Assembly: GCA_050486545.1 (NCBI GenBank)
Contig: JBJHDM010000034.1
Span: 1-34,564 of the forward strand
Source: DAOMNN01 sp050486545
GTDB lineage: Bacteria; Pseudomonadota; Gammaproteobacteria; Burkholderiales; Rhodocyclaceae
DNA: 34,564 nucleotides
Direction of reading: 5' to 3'
This document shows, one piece after another, positions 23,319-33,638 of the stretch (position 1 is its first letter; every line of letters begins with the position of its first letter). A model generated the notes under the pieces. That model saw nothing but the letters and a program-made list of their open reading frames with translations, searched no databases and was not told where the DNA came from. Made by a program: the position numbers and the translations under genes.

Positions 23319-24577
23319 GCGACGCTCTTCTTGAACAATTCCCGGAACACGGGGTAGATCTGGGAGGGCTCCTCGATGTTCTGAATCGCGAAATTGCGAT
23401 GGCTGCCGAGGAGCTTCTCATACTCGCGCCACAGGTTCTGCGGTTCGCCCGGTGTGATCTCGACGTAGGCAAAGTACTGGCAGTACGGGAGGATCTGTGT
23501 GTCGAGCAGGTTACGACAGATCGGCGAGTCGTTGTCCCAGTTGTCACCGTCCGAAGCCTGGGCGCCGTAGAGATTCCAGTTTCCGCCATCGTAGCGCTCT
23601 CGGATGATGTCGTGCATCAGCGTCAGCGCGCTCGATACGACGGTGCCGCCGGATTCGCGCGAGTGGAAGAACTCGTCCTCGTCGACCTCCTTGGCGATGG
23701 TGTGGTGGCGGATGAAAACGACGTCGATGTGTTCGTAGGTCCGGGTCAGAAAGAGATACAGCAGCATGAAGAAGCGCTTCGCGGTGGCTTTCTTCTCCTC
23801 GTCCATCGAACCCGAGACATCCATGACGCAGAACATCACCGCCTGCGTCGTGGGCTTGGGCACCCGGATGCGATTGTTGAAACGCAGGTCGAAGCTGTCG
23901 ATGAACGGAATGGCTTCGATCTTCGCACGCAGGCGGGCGATCTCCTCGCGCAGCCGGGTGACCTCTTCGTGATCCTCGCCGAGCGTGCGCTGCGCCTCGT
24001 CCAGCTCGCTCTCCAGTTCGCGAAGCCGTGCATTGAAGGGAGATCCCAGCGCGAGCCGGCGCCCCAGTGCGCCGCGCAGCGAGCGCACGATGTTGATGTT
24101 CGCGGGCGAGCCGTCGGTCGAGAATCCTGCGCGCTGCGTGCGGAAATCGGTCACCCGGGCAAGCTGGGTGCGCACGAGGTCCGGAAGTTCGAGATCGTCG
24201 AAGAAGATGTCGAGAAATTCTTCGCGGGAAAGGTGGAAGACGAAATCGTCCTCTCCTTCGCCCTCGTTGCTGGCTTTGCTGCCGCGGCCGCCGGCGCCTT
24301 CGGGAGGTCGGTCGATCGCGTCGCCGCTGTGGAACTGGTCGTTGCCGGCGAAGACCTGCTCCCATATGCCGCCGCTGCCGTGCTGGAACTGCGGTTCGCC
24401 CAGATCGCGCGAGGGGATCGAGATCTGTTCGCCGTTGTCGAGGTCACGGATCGAACGTTCGCGGATCGCGTCGTTGACCGCGCGCCGGATCTGCTTCTTG
24501 AAGCGCCGCAGAAAGCGCTGTCGGTTGACGGCGCTCTTCTTCTTGCTGTCGAACCGCCGATCGATGATGCGAACCAT
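23315..24577 (-). CDS. yeaH: YeaH/DUF444 protein with VWA-like MIDAS
   Basis: A 420-residue protein of the DUF444 family. A basic N-terminus (IDRRFDSKKKSAVNRQRFL) is followed by an acidic, glycine-rich linker (about 85-112), a predicted coiled coil (about 183-222) and a C-terminal VWA-like domain with MIDAS Asp253-x-Ser255-x-Ser257 in VMDVSGSMD, Thr312 in SGGTVVSSA and Asp343 in ASDGDN. In E. coli yeaH is co-transcribed with yeaG (prkA) and responds to stress. ATG 24577 was chosen because homologues start at VRIIDRR and GGAG lies about eight bases upstream; a TTG seven codons earlier lacks support. Middle gene of the prkA-yeaH-spoVR unit, 98 bases after prkA. Confidence 0.94.
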   Translation of the reverse strand: MVRIIDRRFDSKKKSAVNRQRFLRRFKKQIRRAVNDAIRERSIRDLDNGEQISIPSRDLGEPQFQHGSGGIWEQVFAGNDQFHSGDAIDRPPEGAGGRGSKASNEGEGEDDFVFHLSREEFLDIFFDDLELPDLVRTQLARVTDFRTQRAGFSTDGSPANINIVRSLRGALGRRLALGSPFNARLRELESELDEAQRTLGEDHEEVTRLREEIARLRAKIEAIPFIDSFDLRFNNRIRVPKPTTQAVMFCVMDVSGSMDEEKKATAKRFFMLLYLFLTRTYEHIDVVFIRHHTIAKEVDEDEFFHSRESGGTVVSSALTLMHDIIRERYDGGNWNLYGAQASDGDNWDNDSPICRNLLDTQILPYCQYFAYVEITPGEPQNLWREYEKLLGSHRNFAIQNIEEPSQIYPVFRELFKKSVA

Positions 24578-24675
24578 GGGCTTCTCCGTTGGGTGCAATC
24601 AGGCGTCGTACGTCCGGAGCGCACGCTCGGCCCACCATGCTGCGGCGGCGCGGCGCATGCGCAGCCGGCTCAGGC

Positions 24676-26598
24676 TCAGGACGACTTCCTGACGCGGAGA
24701 TACCACTCGCAGAGCAGGCGAACCTGTTTTTCCGTGTAGCCCTTGTCGATCATGCGGTCGACGAAGTCCTGGTGCTTCTTCTGCTCGTCGGCGCTGGCCT
24801 TGGCATTGAAGCTGATGACCGGCAGCAGGTCCTCGGTATTCGAGAACATCTTCTTCTCGATGACGCCCCGGAGCTTTTCATAGCTCGTCCAGCTCGGGTT
24901 CCTGCCGTCGTTCTTGGCCCGTGCGCGCAGGACGAAATTCACGACCTCGTTGCGGAAGTCCTTCGGGTTGCTGATCCCCGCGGGTTTTTCGATCTTTTCC
25001 AGCTCGTCGTTGAGCGCGGACCGGTCGAGGATCTCACCCGTGTTGGGATCGCGGAACTCCTGGTCCTGGATCCAGAAATCGGCATAGGTCACGTAACGGT
25101 CGAAGATGTTCTGCCCGTACTCGGAATAGCTCTCCAGATAGGCGGTCTGAATTTCCTTTCCGATGAACTCCGCGTAACGCGGGGCCAGGTACTCCTTGAT
25201 GAATCCGAGGTAGCGGCCCTCGGTCTCGGGCGGGAACTGTTCACGCTCGATCTGCTGCTCGAGCACGTACATGAGGTGGACCGGGTTGGCGGCGACCTCG
25301 CGGTGATCGAAGTTGAAGACCTTGGACAAGGCCTTGAAGGCGAAGCGGGTCGACAACCCCGTCATTCCTTCGTCGACGCCTGCGTAGTCGCGGTACTCCT
25401 GCAGGCTCTTGGCCTTCGGGTCGGTATCCTTGAGGTTCTCCCCGTCGTAGACGCGCAGCTTGGAGAAGATGCTGGAGTTCTCCGGCTCCTTCAGGCGCGA
25501 GAGTACCGCGAACTGGGACATCATCTGCAGCGTGTCGGGGGCGCAGGGCGCATCGGCCAGCGAACTGTTCGCGAGCAGTTTCTCGTAGATGTGGATCTCG
25601 TCCGAGACGCGCAGGCAGTAGGGCACCTTGACCGTATAGATGCGGTCCAGAAAGGCTTCGTTGTTCTTGTTGTTCTTGAAAGCGACCCATTCGGATTCGT
25701 TCGAGTGCGCCATCACGATGCCGTCGAACGGGATCGCACCGAAGCCTTCCGTGCCCTTGTAATTGCCTTCCTGCGTGGCGGTGAGCAGCGGATGCAGGAC
25801 CTTGATCGGCGCCTTGAACATTTCCACGAACTCCAGCAGCCCCCGGTTGGCCAGGCACAGGCCGCCCGAGTAGCTGTAGGCGTCGGGGTCGTCCTGCGAG
25901 TACTGCTCGAGCTTGCGGATGTCGATCTTGCCGACCAGCGAGGAGATGTCCTGGTTGTTCTCGTCGCCCGGTTCGGTCTTGGAAACGGCGATCTGGCGCA
26001 GCACCGATGGGCGCAGGCGCTGGACGCGAAAGCGCGTGATGTCGCCCCCGAATTCGTTCAGCCGCTTGACCGCCCACGGGCTCATGATCGTGTTCAGGTA
26101 CCGGCGCGGAATGCCGAAGTCGTCTTCGAGCAGGGTGCCGTCCTCATCGACGTCGAACAGACCCAGCGGGGATTCGTGGACCGGAGAGTCCTTGATCGCG
26201 TAGAACGGGACCTTCTCGATCAGGGATTTCAGCTTTTCGGCAAGCGACGACTTGCCGCCGCCGACCGGGCCCAGCAGGTACAGGATCTGTTTCTTTTCCT
26301 CCAGACCCTGAGCCGCGTGGCGAAAGTACGAGACGATGTGCTCGATGACTTCCTCCATTCCGTAGAAGTCGCGAAAGGCCGGGTATAGCTTGAGCATTTT
26401 GTTGGAGAAGATCCGCGACAGGCGCGGATCGAGGCGGGTGTCGACGAGTTCCGGTTCTCCGATGGCCATGAGCATCCTCTCGGCGGCCGTCGCATAGGCG
26501 GATCGATCGGTCCGGCACAGCTCGAGATACTCCTGGATCGACATCTCCTCCTCGCGGGTCGCTTCGAATCGGGCCTGATAGGCGTTGAAGATAGTCAT
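24676..26598 (-). CDS. prkA: PrkA AAA+ serine protein kinase (YeaG)
   Basis: A 640-residue protein: AAA+ core with Walker A GPVGGGKS (110-117), then the PrkA C-terminal region related to protein kinases. SGGLCLANRGLLEFVEMFK and MAHSNESEWVAFKNNKNNEAF are family hallmarks. Length matches E. coli YeaG (about 644). Known as a stress and nitrogen-starvation kinase or AAA+ protease-like protein; substrates are poorly known. ATG 26598 has AAGGAG eight bases upstream, which rules out the longer reading from a GTG at 26655. First gene of the three-gene minus-strand operon; I found no convincing sigma-54 or sigma-70 box upstream. Confidence 0.96.
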   Translation of the reverse strand: MTIFNAYQARFEATREEEMSIQEYLELCRTDRSAYATAAERMLMAIGEPELVDTRLDPRLSRIFSNKMLKLYPAFRDFYGMEEVIEHIVSYFRHAAQGLEEKKQILYLLGPVGGGKSSLAEKLKSLIEKVPFYAIKDSPVHESPLGLFDVDEDGTLLEDDFGIPRRYLNTIMSPWAVKRLNEFGGDITRFRVQRLRPSVLRQIAVSKTEPGDENNQDISSLVGKIDIRKLEQYSQDDPDAYSYSGGLCLANRGLLEFVEMFKAPIKVLHPLLTATQEGNYKGTEGFGAIPFDGIVMAHSNESEWVAFKNNKNNEAFLDRIYTVKVPYCLRVSDEIHIYEKLLANSSLADAPCAPDTLQMMSQFAVLSRLKEPENSSIFSKLRVYDGENLKDTDPKAKSLQEYRDYAGVDEGMTGLSTRFAFKALSKVFNFDHREVAANPVHLMYVLEQQIEREQFPPETEGRYLGFIKEYLAPRYAEFIGKEIQTAYLESYSEYGQNIFDRYVTYADFWIQDQEFRDPNTGEILDRSALNDELEKIEKPAGISNPKDFRNEVVNFVLRARAKNDGRNPSWTSYEKLRGVIEKKMFSNTEDLLPVISFNAKASADEQKKHQDFVDRMIDKGYTEKQVRLLCEWYLRVRKSS

Positions 26599-26981
26599 GA
26601 CCAGTCTCCTTGTTTCACCCGTGAGGGAGCGGTGGTTGCAGTCGTTTCGAGGCACGTTTCAGAGCAGGCATGTCCGGTCGTCGCGGTCTCCGGTCCAGGA
26701 TCGATGTCATCGGTTCTTGAGCCACCTTCCAAGGTTGCCTTGTTCACGCTGAGAGAGGCTCGGGTAGCGTCGAGTTCCTTGACTTCAGCTACCGTTCGTC
26801 GGGGTTTCGTGGCCTGTCATCCGCACGGTTTCGATGTGGAAGGAAGACGGGGGCCGTGTGCTAGAATCCTCGTTTGCGCACGAATTAGCGTCGGAGGTGT
26901 TCGTCTCCGCCGGGCCGGCAATCGGATGGTCCGCGAGTGGGCGCCTTCGGCTTATATCTTAGACTTGTCAGGGAACAATTG
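26599..26981. other. Divergent intergenic region, prkA / tig
   Basis: A 383-base gap with no credible gene. The tig side has an extended -10 promoter (26859-26867) and, in the presumed leader, a small stem CGGAG/CTCCG (26892-26909). A short CAAGG-TTG-CCTTG hairpin lies at 26730-26742. The prkA side shows only the Shine-Dalgarno; I looked for a sigma-54 site and did not find one. Confidence 0.45.
26859..26867 (+). promoter_or_regulatory. Extended -10 promoter for tig
   Basis: TGCTAGAAT combines the TGn extension with TAGAAT (26862-26867), five of six matches to TATAAT. No good -35 lies 16-18 bases upstream, which is acceptable for an extended -10. The leader to the tig ATG would be about 105-110 bases. 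Confidence 0.55.
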
Positions 26982-28286
26982 ATGCAGAACGACCAGGAAA
27001 CCCAGAGCGCGCTCGAACGCCGCATCGACATGTCCGTGCCGATGGCCGACATCGACAGGGAAGTGGATGCTCGCCTGAAGCGGATGGCCCGCACCGTCAA
27101 AATGCCTGGATTCCGTCCGGGCAAGGTGCCGATGAAGATCGTGGCACAGACCTACGGGTACCAGATCCGCTCCGAGGCGATCGGAGCGGCGGTCGAGAAG
27201 GTGTTCGGCGAGAAGGTACGGGAGCAGAATCTTCGCATCGCCGGCAGCCCGCGCATCGAACCGAAGCAGGCCGATGGGGATGCGTCGCTGGAGTTTACCG
27301 CCGTGTTCGAGATCTATCCGGAGATCGAACTGGGTGACCTGGCGGGGCGGAAGATCGAGCGCCCGGTGCTCGAAGTCGGCGAAGGCGAGGTAGACAAGAC
27401 ACTCGAGGTACTGCGCAAGCAGCGCACGACCTTCGAGGAGACGGATCGTCCCGTGCAGGAAGGCGACCGGGTCGTCGTCGACTTCACCGGGCGGCAGGAT
27501 GGCGAGGTGTTCGAAGGCGGGCAGGCGGAGGACTTTCCGTTCGTGGTTGGGGCCGGTGCGATGCTCAAGGACTTCGAGGCCGCCGCGCAGGGGATGAAGG
27601 CCGGGGAGAGCAAGACCTTCGACATGACCTTCCCGGAGGACTACCACGCCGCCAATCTGGCCGGCAAGGCAGTCCAGTTCGAACTCGTCGTCAAGCGGGT
27701 CGAAGCACCGGTGCTGCCCGAGGTGGGTGCAGATTTCGCTCGTGCGCTTGGAGTGGCTGACGGTGACGTAGCCAAGCTGCGCGACGAGGTGCGCAGCAAT
27801 CTCGAGCGCGAGGTCAAGCGGCGGATCCAGGCCAAGCTCAAGGAGCAGGTCATGAACGCGCTGATCGAGGTCAATCCGATCGGCGTGCCCAAGGCGCTGA
27901 TCGAGTCCGAATCGCAGCAACTGGCCGAGAATGCCAAGCGCGATCTGGAAATGCGCGGGATGAACACCAGGGACATTCCGGTCGAGGCATCGTGGTTCAC
28001 CGAGCAGGCCGAACGACGCGTCAAGCTCGGATTGATCATGGCCGAACTGGTCAAGGCCAACGACTTGTTCGCCAAACCCGAACAGGTCAGAACTCTGGTC
28101 GAGGAAATGGCTCAGAGCTACGAGGATCCTTCCGAACTCGTGCGCTGGTACTACGCCCAGCCGGAGCGGCTGTCGCAGGCCGAAGCGGTCGTGGTCGAGG
28201 ACAATGTGGTCCAGTGGGTGATGTCGCAGGTCGAGGTGACCGACAGCGAGATCGGGTTCGATGAACTGATGGGCAATGCAGCCTGA
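26982..28286 (+). CDS. tig: Trigger factor, ribosome-associated chaperone
   Basis: A 434-residue protein with the three trigger factor domains: N-terminal ribosome-binding domain with signature GFRPGKVP (43-50), central FKBP-type prolyl isomerase (about 150-245, VVDFTGRQDGEVFEGG and FPFVVGAG), and a helical C-terminal chaperone domain. It binds nascent chains at the ribosome exit. ATG 26982 has AGGGA about nine bases upstream. The clpP start lies 19 bases after its stop, so tig-clpP-clpX are probably transcribed together, as in most proteobacteria. Confidence 0.97.
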   Translation: MQNDQETQSALERRIDMSVPMADIDREVDARLKRMARTVKMPGFRPGKVPMKIVAQTYGYQIRSEAIGAAVEKVFGEKVREQNLRIAGSPRIEPKQADGDASLEFTAVFEIYPEIELGDLAGRKIERPVLEVGEGEVDKTLEVLRKQRTTFEETDRPVQEGDRVVVDFTGRQDGEVFEGGQAEDFPFVVGAGAMLKDFEAAAQGMKAGESKTFDMTFPEDYHAANLAGKAVQFELVVKRVEAPVLPEVGADFARALGVADGDVAKLRDEVRSNLEREVKRRIQAKLKEQVMNALIEVNPIGVPKALIESESQQLAENAKRDLEMRGMNTRDIPVEASWFTEQAERRVKLGLIMAELVKANDLFAKPEQVRTLVEEMAQSYEDPSELVRWYYAQPERLSQAEAVVVEDNVVQWVMSQVEVTDSEIGFDELMGNAA

Positions 28287-28305
28287 AGCGGCGAAGGGGC
28301 GACGA

Positions 28306-28944
28306 ATGATGGGCTCCAATCCTGATGGAAGCAGCACCTGGAATCCGGTCGGTCTCGGCCTGGTCCCAATGGTCGTCGAGCAGAGCGGGCGCGGCGAGCG
28401 CGCCTACGACATCTATTCGCGCCTTCTCAAGGAGCGCGTGGTCTTTCTGGTCGGACCGGTCAACGATGTCACGGCGAACCTGATCGTGGCGCAGTTGCTG
28501 TTCCTCGAGTCCGAGAATCCGGACAAGGACGTGCACCTGTACATCAACAGCCCCGGAGGCTCGGTGTCGGCCGGGCTTGCGATCTACGACACGATGCAGT
28601 TCATCAAGCCGAACGTGAGCACCCTGTGCATCGGCCAGGCAGCCAGCATGGGTTCGTTCCTGCTTGCGGCCGGCGAGAAGGGCAAGCGCTTCTGCCTGCC
28701 GAACTCGCGCGTGATGATCCACCAGCCGCTGGGTGGCTTCCAGGGGCAGGCGTCGGACATCGAGATCCATGCGCGCGAGATCCTCAGCATTCGTGCGCGG
28801 CTCAACGAGATGTTGGCGAAGCACACCGGTCAGCCGGTCGAGCGGATCGAGCGGGATACGGACCGGGACAACTTCATGAGTGGAACCGAGGCAGTCGAGT
28901 ACGGCATCGTGGACAAGGTCCTCACGTCCCGCACCGACAGCTGA
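28306..28944 (+). CDS. clpP: ATP-dependent Clp protease proteolytic subunit
   Basis: A 212-residue serine peptidase. The catalytic triad is Ser114 in GQAASMGSF, His139 in MIHQPLGG and Asp188 in TDRDNFM, each offset by three from the E. coli precursor numbering. It forms the double heptamer that degrades substrates fed by ClpX. ATG 28306 has AAGGGG about eight bases upstream; an in-frame ATG at 28276 overlaps the tig stop and would add ten residues without a better ribosome site. The extra N-terminal residues compared with the mature enzyme are probably a propeptide. clpX follows after 14 bases. Confidence 0.97.
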   Translation: MMGSNPDGSSTWNPVGLGLVPMVVEQSGRGERAYDIYSRLLKERVVFLVGPVNDVTANLIVAQLLFLESENPDKDVHLYINSPGGSVSAGLAIYDTMQFIKPNVSTLCIGQAASMGSFLLAAGEKGKRFCLPNSRVMIHQPLGGFQGQASDIEIHAREILSIRARLNEMLAKHTGQPVERIERDTDRDNFMSGTEAVEYGIVDKVLTSRTDS

Positions 28945-28958
28945 TTCCGGAGATTGCG

Positions 28959-30227
<1,269 letters not shown>

Positions 30228-30245
30228 TCCGGGTCGCCTTTGCGG

Positions 30246-30273
30246 CTTGATTTTTGCCGGCGAGCCCCCACTT
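30246..30273 (+). promoter_or_regulatory. Sigma-32 (heat-shock) promoter candidate for lon
   Basis: CTTGATT (30246-30252), a 13-base spacer and CCCCACTT (30266-30273) compare well with the sigma-32 consensus CTTGAAA, 11-16 bases, CCCCATNT: five of seven and seven of eight positions (counting N). The predicted start near 30280 leaves a leader of about 25-30 bases before the lon ATG. lon is a classic heat-shock gene, so position and sequence agree. Confidence 0.65.
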
Positions 30274-30306
30274 GCCTCAACATGGTCCTTCGAGGTAGAA
30301 AAAAAC

Positions 30307-32739
<2,433 letters not shown>

Positions 32740-32770
32740 CCCGACTGCGGTAACCGGGCGTTTCTTGATC

Positions 32771-32802
32771 GATGCGACGTGCACTTGCACGTCGCATCTT
32801 TT
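32771..32802 (+). terminator. Rho-independent terminator of lon
   Basis: GATGCGACGTGCA (32771-32783) pairs with TGCACGTCGCATC (32786-32798) and is followed by TTTT (32799-32802). A long, stable stem, ending two bases before the hupB -35 box. It separates lon from hupB transcription. Confidence 0.85.
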
Positions 32803-32803
32803 G

Positions 32804-32833
32804 TTGACACGCTCGAATCGCGCGCGCTATAAA
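32804..32833 (+). promoter_or_regulatory. Sigma-70 promoter of hupB
   Basis: A perfect TTGACA (32804-32809), an 18-base spacer and TATAAA (32828-32833, five of six). The start would be near 32840, about 90 bases before the hupB GTG. One of the strongest promoters in the window. Confidence 0.8.
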
Positions 32834-32931
32834 ACCGGTGCAGGGCAGAGGCGGCTTGGGCATCCGTCGCATGCGGCCTCCAAGTTCTGGTGACGATGTA
32901 CACCACACCCACAATTCGAGAGGGGGCATAC

Positions 32932-33201
32932 GTGAACAAATCCGAACTGGTTGACCAGATTGCCGCAGACGCGGAGATCTCCAAGGCTGCAGCCGGACGG
33001 GCGCTCGATGCGGCCGTATCCGCTGTCAAATCGGCCCTGAAGAAGGGCGATACCGTTACGTTGGTGGGGTTTGGTACGTTCTACGTGGGAGAGCGTGCAG
33101 CGCGTACGGGCCGTAATCCGCGCACCGGAAAGAGCATCAAGATCAAGGCAGCCAGGGTTCCGAAGTTCCGCGCTGGCAAGGGCCTGAAAGACGCAGTATA
33201 A
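32932..33201 (+). CDS. hupB: DNA-binding protein HU (HupB type)
   Basis: An 89-residue histone-like protein, the usual HU length. NKSELVDQIA, SKAAAGRALDA and VTLVGFGTFYV lead into the DNA-binding arm ARTGRNPRTGKSIKIKAARVPKFRAGKGLKDAV, which is complete. It binds and bends DNA without sequence preference. Start GTG 32932 has AGGGGG about seven bases upstream; a longer reading from an ATG at 32890 would add 14 residues that HU proteins do not have. Located downstream of lon as in many proteobacteria, with its own promoter. Its TAA lies inside the -10 box of the following tRNA promoter. Confidence 0.96.
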   Translation: MNKSELVDQIAADAEISKAAAGRALDAAVSAVKSALKKGDTVTLVGFGTFYVGERAARTGRNPRTGKSIKIKAARVPKFRAGKGLKDAV

Positions 33202-33202
33202 T
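33173..33202 (+). promoter_or_regulatory. Promoter of tRNA-Val(UAC), overlapping hupB end
   Basis: A perfect TATAAT (33197-33202) overlaps the hupB stop codon. CTGGCA (33173-33178), 18 bases upstream, is a fair -35 (four of six). Transcription would start near 33209, about 38 bases before the tRNA. A small stem ATCCCG/CGGGAT (33201-33219) follows and could also be the hupB 3' end. Confidence 0.55.
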
Positions 33203-33246
33203 CCCGTGCTTTCCGGGATGGCCGGCAGGTCTTCCCGGATCGACAC

Positions 33247-33322
33247 GGGTGCTTAGCTCAGTTGGTAGAGCGTCGCCCTTACAAGGCGAATGTCGGCGGT
33301 TCGACCCCGTCAGCACCCACCA
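33247..33322 (+). tRNA. tRNA-Val (anticodon UAC)
   Basis: A 76-base cloverleaf with encoded CCA. Acceptor GGGTGCT pairs with AGCACCC, then A and CCA (33320-33322). D-arm GCTCAGTTGGTAGAGC is standard. The anticodon stem CGCCC/AGGCG-type arm carries the loop CTTACAA, giving TAC. T-arm GGTTCGACCCCG. Reads GUA and, by wobble, other valine codons. Located between hupB and the second valine tRNA. Confidence 0.95.
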
Positions 33323-33332
33323 GAACTCGAAT

Positions 33333-33357
33333 GACAGGCCACAGTAGTTGGCCTGTC
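33333..33357 (+). terminator. Terminator after tRNA-Val(UAC)
   Basis: GACAGGCCA (33333-33341) pairs perfectly with TGGCCTGTC (33349-33357) around a seven-base loop, ten bases after the CCA end. The following TTCGTTTC is only weakly T-rich, so termination may be partial. Confidence 0.65.
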
Positions 33358-33441
33358 TTCGTTTCTCCGGCCGTGTGCCCCTTCACGTTTGGAACCGATC
33401 CGGTTTCGTTCGGGGAAAACGTCCGGAAAGCGGCGACTGCC

Positions 33442-33471
33442 TTGACCGCAAGGGGCAAGAGCCTCTAGAAT
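33442..33471 (+). promoter_or_regulatory. Promoter of tRNA-Val(CAC)
   Basis: TTGACC (33442-33447, five of six) and TAGAAT (33466-33471, five of six) with an 18-base spacer. The start near 33478 is about 11 bases before the tRNA. The second valine tRNA therefore has its own promoter. Confidence 0.7.
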
Positions 33472-33488
33472 TCACGCTTTCCAGCCGG

Positions 33489-33563
33489 GGGCGGTTAGCT
33501 CAGCGGTAGAGCACTGCCTTCACACGGCAGGGGTCACTGGTTCGATCCCAGTACCGCCCACCA
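33489..33563 (+). tRNA. tRNA-Val (anticodon CAC)
   Basis: A 75-base cloverleaf with encoded CCA. Acceptor GGGCGGT pairs with ACCGCCC, then A and CCA (33561-33563). The D-arm is GCTCAGCGGTAGAGC. The anticodon stem CTGCC/GGCAG holds the loop TTCACAC, giving CAC for GUG codons. T-arm GGTTCGATCC. A second valine isoacceptor next to the UAC one. Confidence 0.95.
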
Positions 33564-33569
33564 GCCACG

Positions 33570-33600
33570 AAACCCCGATGCCTATGCTTCGGGGTTTTTT
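33570..33600 (+). terminator. Rho-independent terminator after tRNA-Val(CAC)
   Basis: AAACCCCGA (33570-33578) pairs with TCGGGGTTT (33589-33597) and the T-run continues to 33600. Classic terminator between the tRNA and gltX. Confidence 0.88.
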
Positions 33601-33638
33601 GTTTCCGGCGTTCATTTTTGCTCAAGGTTCCACCTCCG

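Noticed and set aside
26596..26655. Longer PrkA starting at 26655
   Set aside because: The ATG at 26598 has AAGGAG at good spacing and matches homologues; the extension has no ribosome site.
26599..26981. Sigma-54 promoter for prkA (as proposed for E. coli yeaG)
   Set aside because: I looked for a GG-N10-GC pattern on the minus strand in this gap and saw no convincing match.
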